The notes below the pieces were generated by a model that was given only the letters and a program-made list of their open reading frames with translations, made no database searches and was not told where the DNA came from. From Diphasiastrum complanatum (lineage: Eukaryota; Streptophyta; Lycopodiopsida; Lycopodiales; Lycopodiaceae), in assembly GCA_029204225.1 (NCBI GenBank), contig CM055108.1:9223849-9287848 (forward strand): 64,000 nt of DNA, written 5' to 3'. Positions 11,753 through 22,205 of this stretch are shown here, in pieces; positions within the stretch are counted from its first letter, which is position 1, and the number at the start of each line of letters is the position of its first letter. The position numbers were made by a program, and so were the translations under genes.

Positions 11753-13535
11753 AATAGGTAAGAGTCAGCACATGTATGCAGGTACAAACGGAATCAAAGA
11801 TCAAAACAAAATTATCTATGATAATGTAAAGATGGTGGAGACTAGTCCCGTAGATCAGAGCAGAAGCAAGGTCTGCCTTTTGGCCATTGATGGAGGTGGG
11901 ATGAGGGGGATCATCGCTGCTACTGTTTTAGTTCACTTGGAGGAAGCCCTCAAACGCAAAAGTGGAAACCCAAAAGCTAGGATCAAAGATTATTTCGACA
12001 TTGCTGCAGGGACCAGCGTCGGTGGGTTGCTGGTCTCTTTCCTTTTCGCAGGAGATGAAAATGGCCACCCCATCTTCACAGCCGAAGAAAGTTTCAAGTT
12101 CATGATAGAGAAAGGAAAAGACATTTTCAAATTTAGAAGGGCGCAGCGTGTTTTCGCCTCACTGCGAGGATTGTTCTCACCGAAGTACTCAACCCAATTC
12201 TGGGAGAGCGTTCTGCAAACTCTGTTTATCAGAAATGGCGAGGCCATCACTATGCGCGACACGCTGAAGCCGCTCATCATTCCAGGCTACGATCTGGCAA
12301 CTGCGGGACCGGTCGTCTTCAAAACAGCCGATGCAATTGATTCTCCCTCGTGGAATTTCCGCCTCTGGGAAGTTATTCGAGCAACCTCGTCTGTGCCTGG
12401 CTTGTGGAAGCCAGCACGCTTGACCTCTGTGGATGGCACAAACTCCTTCGCCGCCGTGGATGGTGGTCTTGTTCTGAATAATCCCACAGGAGTTGCAGTG
12501 AATCACATCCTCAATAATAAGCGCGAGTTTCTATCGGTGAATTCTATTCATGATATGTTGATTCTCTCAATCGGCTGTGGTCAGTTTGATCGCACCTACG
12601 AGTACAGAAAAGTTCATCGCTGGGGCTCTTTACAGTGGTTCAAGCCCATCGCGAAGATTATCATAGATTCTTGGGCAGATATGGTCGACTTTGCGATCTG
12701 CACTATGTATGGCAAAGATCAAGACAACTACTTGCGCATACAGGCAAGGACCGCAATCTCTGTAGATAGTATGGGGAATCCAATTCCAATTTTTTTCTCA
12801 TTACAGCATTGTTAGAAACCATATTTATCAATACCGCTCCTCCCCTTTATAACAATAGGAAGCTCAGGTGTGGCTATCTGAATGTATTGTTGACCATTTT
12901 TTTGCTTATTAAAGGTTAGTGACGTAATCAAGGGTATAAGACTGGTCGTGCCTGAATGCTTCTTCAATTAGGCGTTACAGGAAGAGCGAATCATGGCTAA
13001 ACTTGCTCCTTTCCCTCATAGGTCTTTCCCAGATATATAGCTCTTGGAAGCCACATCTAAAAATTGACACCTTTGCTTTTTGGTACAGACTCTAAATTCT
13101 AAAAGAAGGCAATGGACATAAATAAAGTCTCTTCTTAATCTCTCTCAGCTTAATGACTGTAAAGCATAGCTCATGGGATTCGTTTTAACATGGTATGATC
13201 ATGATATAGTTGAGTCTAGATGTAGATTCTTAAATTCTGGTGGAAAGATAGGTGTGAATTGAAGATGAGCGCATAATTTGATAATGGATCTGCTTAAGTG
13301 TCTGCAGGTGACAGGGTTGCCAGATCAAGCTGTGTCGGAGGTGGACGATCCAAGCTCAAGGAACGTGGAGAAGCTGAAGAAGATGGGAAGGGAAGCACTG
13401 GAACAAAAGACTTTGGGGTACACCAAATTGTCTTTGAAGCAGTTGCACGATAAAAGTAACAAAGAAAGGCTAGAGCTTTTTGCCGAGGCACTTGTGAGCG
13501 AACGTAGGCGAAGAGAATTGAACACAAAAAAATGA
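11745..13535 (+). CDS. Patatin-like phospholipase (lipid acyl hydrolase), two exons, 408 aa
   Basis: Exon 1 is 11745-12743 (333 codons) and exon 2 is 13308-13535 (75 codons plus TGA). The patatin domain begins about residue 43. The oxyanion-hole motif DGGGMRG is at 49-55, the nucleophile motif GTSVG at 89-93 (Ser91) and the catalytic DGG at 239-241 (Asp239), so the Ser-Asp dyad is complete. The HLEEALKRKSGNPKARIKDYFD and FTAEESFKF stretches look closest to the plant pPLA-III group. Many members of that group lack the canonical serine, so its presence is notable. Members hydrolyse acyl groups from phospho- and galactolipids, and no signal peptide is visible. The exon junction joins YLRIQ to VTGLPDQ in frame if the donor is CAG|GCAAGG, a GC-AG intron of 564 bp. 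Without splicing the frame would stop 23 codons later. The lysine-rich C-terminus ends RRRRELNTKK. Likely functional; the mirror copy differs by one residue. Confidence 0.85.
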
Positions 13536-14037
13536 GGTCACCTCGAGACAACCATTTTTTTTATACCCTACTTCAATTGGTGCTTAATTTCAATAGATAT
13601 CTAAAAAAGAATTGTGCTTAATAGTGCTTATTTGTAAAGGTCCACCACTTTGGGAGAATATTCACTATGTGGCAACTGCTCATTGGTGTACATAATATTT
13701 CATGCATACCCAACATTCCAACATGGGTTACAATTGCCATATGCGTAAAACTCTCAATGGAAAAGATTTGTACTTATTTTCAACTAACAAAACGTCACTC
13801 ACATTTTATTGTGAGTTTCTTTTTTTTTAATATATTACAATCCATATTGAAAAAATCAAATCTTAACCCTATAGACTGGTTATTGAGACCAAATTTTGTC
13901 GTGTGCACCCTAAATGAAAATACATATTTCTATCGTATAATATTCATTTCTTGCAATACACATTTGATCAACTACTTTATACTAGTATAGATATACAAGA
14001 GACCTTTCACTAGATCATGCAGAGGCTTTAGATGTTA
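13536..14037. other. Downstream region of the patatin-like gene
   Basis: Presumably holds the 3' untranslated region. The frame at 13667-13990 has no recognisable domain and low-complexity codon content. No clear polyadenylation signal can be singled out. Confidence 0.45.
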
Positions 14038-14126
14038 CGTGCCCATCCAAAGGTTTAGGTTAAGTGAGAGAGTGTTAGTGCAAGAGAGTGAAACTGTCAC
14101 TTTAATTGGACCTTTGGATGGGCATC
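14038..14126. mobile_element. Short foldback element (about 90 bp) with long inverted ends
   Basis: The ends GCCCATCCAAAGGT and ACCTTTGGATGGGC are perfect complements. The stem continues imperfectly (TTAAGTGA against TCACTTTAA), leaving a loop of about 35 bp. It resembles a tiny MITE or a hairpin. No target duplication is clear. Confidence 0.5.
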
Positions 14127-16338
14127 GAGCATTCAAAACATGTGCCGTTTACATTCTCAAGCATACAAGAGGACCAAACAATTAGCAACAAATCCCAATT
14201 AGAGCATTGAAAATAGTGTCTAACTATTTATATTTAAACAGGTCAATCCGACTGACCTTGGTTCTCAAGAGAATGTGAGGTCCTCATGTTGACCCCCTTT
14301 CACATGGAGAGAGCCCTAAGGCCATAACAAGGATCTCATATTCATGATCTTCATAGCCGCCTACTATTCCATTATTTTCCTAACCTCCATAAGTGTACAT
14401 TGATGCTCTCCATATCCAAGACAGATTTGCAGATCCTAACCTCCATAGCCAGAATAGAGGTGTGTAGAAGACATATTTTTTTTCACCTCCATAGCCAGGA
14501 TAGAGGTGTGCGGATCAAATAAATGCGCTGACAAAGAAGTGTGCAAATAAGAGGGAGAGGTTTGCTAATGGACATATGCTCCTCCTTTCCTATCGATGAA
14601 AGGAAATTCAGCCACTGGTTAAAAGCAAAGCAACCATAGTCCATAGTATGAACCCGACCCGCTTAGAATTATGTGTTGAACTATCATTGGTGATGAGGTT
14701 TAATGTCATCAATTCTGATTGGTTCCAAGTTTCAATATCATTTAGTCGTCGCACCTTGCTATAATATCCTGATTGTATAGCAAATGGCGCTCAATTAATT
14801 TGTATATGTAGTCAAATATGTCATGTTAAATATGTTCAATGGTATTCTATGTCTAATTTCGCAATGATTGCACGATAATATTGTACAATTAAAGATAGAT
14901 CAGTGGATTAACTTTTAAATATTGGATTGATGTAGAACTATTATATGTGCTTATTTATTCAATAATTGTAACTAATGCATTGTTGTCTCATAGACAAGGG
15001 ATAGGTTCTAAAACTTTTACTCATTTGTGAAGAGAATGCAATTAAATTGAGGTTCTTGGGCTACACTTTTTATTGTTTATGTGCAAATGCACAAGATTTG
15101 ATCACTTGTTTCTTATCTAGGGGCTTCAATTAGTTCTTACAATATCTTTCTTGGATAATAAGCAATGTTTGCTCACTCATCAAAAAATGCATGTTCGCTT
15201 TGGATATAGTAGTCTAGTATTTGTCTACTAATTTGGTCATATTACTGTATCCAAATTTTTTGGGATGCACAAACAAAGTACAAGATTCTATCAACAATAC
15301 TTTCTGTAATGGGAGGCCAAATCCAACTATGTGAAGTACACTTTGTGTAATGATGCCTATACAATGTTCTTGATATTACACATTTGCTTGCTCCTTGATA
15401 GACATGATGTGTGTTGGTCAAATTCGTCCAGTGTCTACTAGTCTCGAAATATATGTAAGCCCATTTCTTTAGTTACCATGGAATTTGTGGTCAATTTTTA
15501 CAATAGGAGCTACAACTTCATAGAGATTGAGTTCTTGTTCAGGTGGTAAGCCATAGAGAATCTGCTAATGGTCTCATTCAAAGTCTAAATGAGGTGGAAT
15601 TGATGGATTTTAGGGTATATAGTCACGATATAGAAGAATCAACAGTCCTTGCATAACACTCAAAGCTCCTCAAATATAGTCAAACCTTTTGAGAAATCAA
15701 TCCAATTTCCATGTCAAGGTGTAATGTGAAATCATTTAAATGTGGTAAACTATCAATCAGTAGTAGGTAAGCATGTGAAATTGTTCATATTTCATGAAGA
15801 TGATATTAAGTTCTACACAGAAAAAGAATATTTTTTGTTGTAGGTAGTGTGGATTGCATAATCTAAAACGTTAACTTGACTAATTGTACTTCATTAGAAT
15901 CACAACATTTGTTTTCCTTTGTGGTAGATGAAACCTAAATAGTATGTTCCTCTTTTGTAAGGGTGTTTTGTACTTCATCTTCTTGGTCAAATGTCTTACA
16001 TGTTGTGGCTAACAAGTCACACAATAGGTTATTGGGGGAAAAATGACATCATATAGTGGATGGTAATTTTTTTTATAATGTGATCACACTAGAGGATTTA
16101 CAAATCCAAAAACGACCCTTTGTAAAGATGTTGTTTCTTTTTTTTCTCAAAATTTTCTTACACATTCACCAATCAGAACACTCAAATTTAAAATCTACAT
16201 AACGTAACTCATTAAAATTGGAAAGAGGCCTTTTTTTATTAATAAAACGGTAATTCAGCATTGGGGCAGCCCGCAGGCATGCACAAGCATGAAATGTTGT
16301 CCATAGTATATTATGCAGTTTATCAAAAAAGAAAAATA
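14127..16338. other. Intergenic, no recognisable gene
   Basis: Scattered stops in all frames. From here inward the two arms show many more substitutions and small indels than further out. Nothing coding is supported. Confidence 0.5.
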
Positions 16339-16666
16339 AAAGATAATTTTTTAACCATAACTTCGATTGAGACTAAAATGGTTATCGTTATGATAGTGCT
16401 CGACGAGGCTTTCCAACGACACCCTAAATGACCTAGTCCTGAGCTACTGTTCAAAAGTGAGAGCCAGTCAAAGTTTCTAGAAGACCCAATATCTCTTATG
16501 TGCATGGATAGAGCACTCTTTCACTGAGAGGGTGCTCTATCAGCACACATAAGAGATATTTGGTTGTGAAGTCATGTAGGGGGGTTATTGAAAAACTGTC
16601 GTCAAGCTCTTTCTAATGGCACCATTTCATCTCAATCGGAGCTATGGTTATAAAGTTATACTATTG
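16339..16666. mobile_element. Foldback element (about 330 bp)
   Basis: The outer ends (TTTTTAACCATAACTTCGATTGAGA against TCTCAATCGGAGCTATGGTTATAAAG) are inverted. The centre forms a near-perfect hairpin, about 35 bp per side, around GATAGAGCACTCTTTCACTG / GAGAGGGTGCTCTATC, with AATATCTCTTATGTG against CACATAAGAGATATT. The middle flanks are poorly paired. No coding capacity; consistent with a MITE or foldback transposon. Confidence 0.6.
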
Positions 16667-17046
16667 TAAATGAACTATAAACTATAACATATGTAGAATG
16701 ATTAACCATAAAAAATAGTGCAGGTAGAAATGACAAAGCATTGGACAGAAGATGAATTTATTTAGGTAAAATTCACATTAGGTTTCAAGTCTAAGTGCAA
16801 ATGCCATAATATTCTCTTTATGAGGAGAGCGAGGTAATAGTTTAGAAATTGTTGTAACTCACTGAACTCAATTTTACAGAATTATGTGTAGTATAGCATA
16901 CAATGAATCTAAGCTATGTTTCAAACATATGAAATCACATTATATTTGCTCACAAATTGTAAATCATTGAAATTCGAACAATAAAGCAAAATGCTTAAAC
17001 AAAATCTGTATGACATATTGTGAGACTTGTCTCATGTCCAATACAC

Positions 17047-17083
<37 letters not shown>

Positions 17084-17087
17084 TATA

Positions 17088-17892
17088 CTAGTAAAGAGTG
17101 CCCGTCGTTGACAGGCAATGGAGGCCGATCTAGGTGGTGGGCGATGATTTGGATGATGGCCAATCTTGCACATCTCGCATCTCGATTATCAAACATTCGA
17201 GTCTTTGGAAAAATTCGAGCCTTCAAAAAAATTCGAGCCTTCGAAAAAATTCGAGTCTTCAGGAAAATTCTAGTCGTTGGAAAATAAAATCGAGTTTTTC
17301 AAAAAATTCGAGTCTTCGGAAAAATTGGAGTCTTTTTAAAAATTCGACTTGACAGTACCAAGGGTCCTTCAATCTTTGATCCTTTGGAGTTAAAGATAGT
17401 GAGTTTGGGCTTGTGGTTAAACATTCATGAAAATGGTGGGCCAAGATAGAGATTTGAAGGATTGAAAAAAAAAAAAACAATTTTAAATAGTTAAGAAAAT
17501 TTTTATGTTCATGATTTATGGGTAAAACTTTGGTAATTCAAAATAAATAAGAAAGCCATGTAATAAAGATTATTGGCTAAAGTTTAAAGCACATTGAAAT
17601 GTGTGAAGAAAATAAAACCTTAACTTCAAATTTCAAATATTTGAATTTAGAGAAAGATATTTGAAATTAGTAATTGGGAGGGAGGGGTGGAGAATCTTTT
17701 TGGGGCCCACCCCCCAATGCACACAATGTGCACATGTATGGGGATATGCACTTTACTCATACATGCATCCTCCTCTCCCAAGTTTTTTAATTAGAAAAAG
17801 CTCATGCATGGGTGAGGGGAGGAGGATGCATGGGTGCACCCATATGGACACATGCGCAAAAGTGTACATAAGTTTAAATATATATATATAGA
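17088..17892 (-). mobile_element. Short non-autonomous Helitron (805 bp), innermost part of the left arm
   Basis: On the minus strand it starts TCTATATATATATTTAAAC at 17892 and ends CTAG at 17088. A hairpin of the GCCTGTC-AAC-GACGGGC type sits 8 nt before the end, and a T follows the element, as expected for insertion between A and T. Upstream of the hairpin are about eight copies of a GAATTTTTC-type repeat (17205-17345). The 5' 160 bp (CACCCATGCAT, CTCCTCCCCTCACCCATGCATG) is shared with the two spacer Helitrons. No Rep or helicase coding. The mirror copy is 792 bp. Confidence 0.65.
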
Positions 17893-18177
17893 CTAGTTGT
17901 GAGTGCCCGTCGTTGATGGTGAGATTCACCACCTCCCCTCATACCAAGTACTCTACCTAGGCTGGTAAAGCACGTTTTTTTTGTCTAGGATTTTCTCTCT
18001 CTAGAAAGTCATTTCTCTCTCTCTCTAGAATTTATTGATCCCCAGGCTTCCTTTAATCATGCCTAGATCGTGTGAGGTGATTGCACATCGATCTGAGCTC
18101 TCTGGACTTCACTAGAACCGATCAAAGATTTCAGCCATAGGAACTTGGCGTCGGCTGGATTCCGGTCACAGTGGCGC

Positions 18178-18262
18178 CAGGAGCAACAGGGGCGCTGTTG
18201 ACGCCGGGGACAATACTGGTGCCAGTGGCGTCGGAAGTAAGTCTTGTAAAGGTAACTATACA
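18178..18262 (+). repeat. 85-bp direct repeat, copy 1
   Basis: GGGGCGCTG..., GGACAATACTGG, GGAAGTAAG and CTTGTAAAGGTAACT occur in the same order at 18857-18941, about 85% alike and 679 bp apart. It may be the edges of a decayed retroelement terminal repeat, since both copies are followed by ACAACA or ACAACACT. The region between (18300-18850) has no recognisable gene. Confidence 0.6.
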
Positions 18263-18856
18263 ACATCCACCCCACCTTTATGAAATCTGATGTCCTCATT
18301 AGATGTCAGATTAAAGTAAAGGTGCCTCCCAATTAAAAGTAACTATACATTTGATCTACTTGGCACAGTACTCAATTTACAGGCCACTTTTTATTAACAT
18401 TGAAGCTGGCACACCACAAGTCGGAGGCTCAGCTCTTTTTACTGAAAAATTACTTAACTTGAAAATATCACTTTGTATGGGAAAAACGTAGGTTTTATAG
18501 CGCTTTCGTATAACCCAAGAACCTTATTAACTGGTGACAGAGGCCTTTCTGTGAAATGTTCGCCCCTGTCGCTTCTGACTTTTGACTTTGGAACTCCTTT
18601 GAGCTCCTGATTTGTCATTGATGCACTTTGTGTTGAGCTCCCTGACCTCCAGATTTGATCAGTGCCGCACAGGTATCAAGGCTCCCTGAGCCAAAGGATT
18701 TATCGTTTGATTGCCCACTTTATGGTCCACTCCGTGCCTTGTTGCTTCTGCACCTTGATTTCTCTCCTTGGCCTGATCTTGATACATTTCCTTCTTGGCT
18801 CTTTTAGGTAGGCAAAGATTGAGTACTCCACAATGCACCTCTCACTTGGTGGCATC

Positions 18857-18941
18857 GGAGCAGTAGGGGCGCTGCCGGCGCCAGGGACAATACTGGCGCC
18901 GGTGACACCAGAAGTAAGGCTTGTAAAGGTAACTTTACAAC
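18857..18941 (+). repeat. 85-bp direct repeat, copy 2
   Basis: Second copy of the repeat at 18178-18262, with scattered substitutions. Confidence 0.6.
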
Positions 18942-19549
18942 ACTAGCATCCCTCAGTGTATTACAAAGAAGAAGAAGGAATATTGCAGCCAACTTAACAC
19001 ATGTTTTTTTATTTTTAAGAAAACATTTCGACCCAGTACGTTATTCTGACCCAAAATGGTCGAAACGGGGGAGAGACACATATATGACAAATTAATTAAG
19101 ATTTTATATACAAACTAATGTCCACAACTTATATGAGACATCAAAACACATATTTACATTTGTCATTTTTTATAAATCACAAAATTCTTTTAAACACATG
19201 GTCATTTTGTACAAACGATATCAAATCATCTACTTGTCTAATATCAAATCAAAATATAATTAATACTCATTTGTCCTTTTTAAATAATCATCAAAATCTT
19301 CAAAGAAAACATGGTCCTCTGGTACCCAAAATATGTCATATCAATCACATGCTTTTGTCCTTAAAAATTCATGCTTAAAAATATGTCATATTACTCACAT
19401 GCTTTTGTCCTCAAAAAACATTTATAAAATAAGAGTCAAATCACTTTTTTAGTTCCATAATTTTTCTTTTTGATGTCTTTTTGACAAACCACTCGCTAGA
19501 TGACACCTTTCAGGCCGTGGTCACGTATTTGTAGGCAAAAAAAAAATTG
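18942..19549. other. AT-rich DNA, no gene
   Basis: No domain or long frame. A CATGCTTTTGTCCT sequence recurs at 19349 and 19399. Confidence 0.45.
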
Positions 19550-19605
19550 TGTGGCACTGCCACGCGTGGCAAAAAAATGCGTGGCAAAGCCATGTGACAC
19601 TTGAA
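19550..19605 (+). promoter_or_regulatory. Cluster of TGCCACG/CGTGGCA motifs upstream of the transposon-like gene
   Basis: GTGGCACTGCCACGCGTGGC is followed by GCGTGGCAAAGCC. The same motif makes the larger array at 6450-6790, which links the two elements. Confidence 0.4.
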
Positions 19606-19820
19606 ATCTGAAAAGTGTATAAAAATGCCCTCATTCAATATTTCTCCACGCTTTCTTGTGGATTTCTTGAGGCTCACTATCACTCTCAAGCTCTCTCACT
19701 CTCAAGCTTTCAATCTCTCATTTCTCTCTCTCTCTCTCTCTCTCTCAATCTCTCACACTCTCAATGTCTCATTTCTTTTCACTCTTCTACCTCTCTCTTT
19801 ATCTCTCTCGTTTCTCTCCA

Positions 19821-19950
<130 letters not shown>

Positions 19951-20158
19951 CTTTCACTCTCCAATATCCAATCTCTTTTTCTCTCTCACACACTCTTTCA
20001 TATCTCCTTTTCATTTTTCACACATTTAAAAGTCTGATTCTCTTTCTTACTCTCTCACATATCACACACACACACACACACACACACACTTTTTCATTTT
20101 TCACATTTGATATCTTTCCAAGTTCTTTTCACAACTTCATATCTTTCTCTCAATAGTC

Positions 20159-21161
20159 ATGTCTACTAGTGGTAGCGGAGCATCAAGGAGGAGGCCAAGA
20201 TCCTCTTTTGGTGGAAGAGGACAAGTCCCGGGATCAGATTTCGATCGAGTGCGAGTCTTTTATACTATGCTATCTCCCGAGGGGAAGGCAAAGGATGAAA
20301 GCCCTTTGTCTTTCCGAAGGAAAATCTGATCAACAATATCGTGGATTCATTTCGATGGAGATGTCGTCAGAAGAATTCACAAATGTTTTCTATGACCTTG
20401 ACGAGGACGGTTCCATCATCATGGACATTAGGGGTAAGGTCGTCATCAATAGATTGCACGACCTTACTCTTAAACACTTTGGTCATGATTTGTTTAACTC
20501 TTGGGAGCAACAAAACCAAGGGGACAAAGACAAGATACTTGATTTATTGTACCGTGAGTTTCCACAACCAAATAGATTTAATAACAAATGGTCGAAGACG
20601 AGTATGTGTACGCATATTCGTCATAAGCGCTAATCCCAAGCGCTTTAAAAGCAACAAAGAGAGGCAACAAAATCAAGGCTTAATCTTTTTGGCCAATCTC
20701 AATTCTCTTTTAGCTAATTGCATTTCATATGTTTTTGTTTATCAATAATTTTTTGCTTTGTTTCTAATCATTCGATTTGTGTTGATGTAGGTTGAAGATT
20801 ATGGGCGCAAGTATACAAATGCCGAGTACAATATTGGATATCGCCAAGGCTATAGTGCCTTGGTTGATCATCTTGCGGCACAAGGCGTACATCCAAGGGT
20901 AAATTTTTGCTACATAATTTGTATTTCTCATATTTTTTATACGTAATTTTCATTTCATTTCATTTTTATGACATGTGTTTGGCTAATAATCACTAATTTG
21001 TTTTGTGAATGTGTATGTAGAGGGCATCTGCTTCCTTTGTGGAAGAAAGTACTGGAGGAAACCAAGGAGAAGAAGGGAATGAAGATGAAGGGGACAAAGG
21101 CAAAGACGAAGGACAAGATTCGGCTTCGGACGACGATGAGGGAGAAGAGAGCGAAGACTAA
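20159..21161 (+). pseudogene. Degenerate three-exon transposon-type gene with acidic C-terminus
   Basis: It starts MSTSGSGASRRRPRSSFGG. A frameshift near 20325 leads to FTNVFYDLDEDGSIIMDIRG, then HFGHDLFNSWEQQNQGDKDK and REFPQPNRFNNKWSKTSMC. At 20630 the frame slips again (IRHKR, then NPKRFKSNKERQQNQGLIFL). Exon 2 is 20791-20898 (VEDYGRKYTNAEYNIGYRQG, 36 codons) and exon 3 is 21021-21161, ending in a long acidic tail (SASDDDEGEESED). Both introns have GT-AG borders. The PNRFNNKW...IRHKR...KERQ pattern resembles accessory ORFs of plant CACTA/Ptta-type transposons; the family is a guess. Two frameshifts in exon 1 make it a pseudogene. The motif cluster upstream supports a transposon origin. Confidence 0.45.
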
Positions 21162-21638
21162 GAATCCTATAATTACTTCTTAGATTTGATGTATTTTTAT
21201 TATTTGCAAAAGTAGGAAAAAAGGATATTAGCATCAAAGCTCTTTTTATGAATTAGATGCGAATATGTGGTACAGAAATACATGATTTTGTTAAGGTACA
21301 ATTGATGGTCGAATATTTCAGGATACCCATAGGCATCTTTGGCATGTGGAGATGTGTCTTTTGCATTCTGATCTAAGTACACTCCATGTCAATTCTCTCA
21401 TCTGTATCTGGTAGAGAGAGACCATGAGAATTGGACTTACAGGTCAAACTTACTCTAGTACCAATCCCTTCATCCATGACCATTTAAAGTGAGAATATAG
21501 ATTTCAGTGATATCTCTTATCTTGAGAGAATGACAACATAGATGCCTTACTTCTTGTAATAAATTTAATTTTACAGTTCAAAGTGACATGTATGACCTTA
21601 AATTTAACAACAACTTGCTATATTTAGTTCGCATGCAG

Positions 21639-21790
21639 GTGTGCTAGGAATATGGGGGGACTTTGATGCCTCATCAGTAAAAAAGTTAGTTCAAGAACAA
21701 TTTGGTGGTTGGAGGTCTGATTCAATCGGAACTGAAGAGTCTTTTCAAAAGTTGCAGTCACTTAAATACCTTCCGATACCAACATTCAAG
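21639..21790 (+). pseudogene. Single exon fragment resembling an M16 (pitrilysin/insulinase) metallopeptidase
   Basis: After an acceptor (GCATGCAG) the frame reads VLGIWGDFDASSVKKLVQEQ, then FGGWRS. This is the typical 'GDFD...hLhxxxFGxW' strand-helix of M16 peptidase domains. The HXXEH zinc motif is not in this piece. It lies on the strand opposite to the surrounding candidate Helitron and runs into a copia gag at about 21790-21870. It looks like a captured or stranded gene exon. Similarity is by eye only. Confidence 0.4.
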
Positions 21791-21869
21791 ATGGGTTTGA
21801 GTTCCAGTGAGCCATTCGTGTACACAGTCGACATCCCCGACTTAACTCTTCACTACCTCTAATGCTTTG

Positions 21870-22205
21870 TAGAACCTTGTTTCTAAGCATAAGCACTCTA
21901 TAGGTGTTTTTGGATTCATAAATCCCTTCAAAGGAGTTCCAAGCCTCCTTGGCCGCGGTACTTGAAGCAACTTCTTTAAGGAGTTCATTACTAACATTCA
22001 TGTTTAGGCAATGTAATGCTAGTCTAGCTCTCTTTTTGTACTTCACTTGTTCTTGTCCTCCTTGAGGCTCTTCCTCTTTACCAAGGACAAGATCATACAA
22101 ATCTTGGAGAACTAGAAGTGACTCCATTCTTACTTTCCATATTGAATAGTTACTTGAATTTAGCCTCTCACTAGCTTCAAAAAGATAGGCTCCAATTGAA
22201 CCCAT
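21870..22205 (-). pseudogene. Ty1-copia gag fragment (UBN2-type)
   Basis: MGSIGAYLFEASERLNSSNY, then SIWKVRMESLL, LALHCLNMNVSNELL, AKEAWNSFEGIYESKN and YRVLMLRNKV form the classic N-terminal copia Gag. It is cut off after about 112 codons where the M16-like exon begins. A leader of about 610 bp separates it from the primer-binding site at 22817-22829. Confidence 0.8.

Larger units (their letters stand above)
1..17892 (+). repeat. Left arm of a giant inverted repeat (palindrome), truncated by the window start
   Basis: Reading this arm on the minus strand reproduces 38768-56632. The pairing sum is 56632-56633 at the outer end, about 56645-56647 from 4.6 to 13 kb and 56660 at the inner end, so there are only a few small indels. 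Snippets compared by eye are about 99% or more identical over most of the outer 14 kb and clearly lower (about 95%) from roughly 14.3 kb inward. Base 1 still matches, so the outer end lies outside the window. The inner end coincides with the 5' end of a short Helitron. All broken genes in this arm carry the same lesions as their mirror copies, so the lesions predate the duplication. Confidence 0.97.

Noticed and set aside
11990-12506. Minus-strand frames of 96 and 105 codons inside the patatin exon
   Set aside because: Antisense shadows of the patatin coding sequence; the same shadows occur in the mirror copy.
12744-12815. Exon 1 of the patatin-like gene read through to the TAG at 12813
   Set aside because: The last 23 codons (from ARTAISVDS) do not look like the family C-terminus, whereas splicing to 13308 continues it in frame. 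Kept as a possible retained-intron form only.
13667-13990. 107-codon frame downstream of the patatin-like gene
   Set aside because: No domain and AT-driven composition; likely chance in the 3' region.
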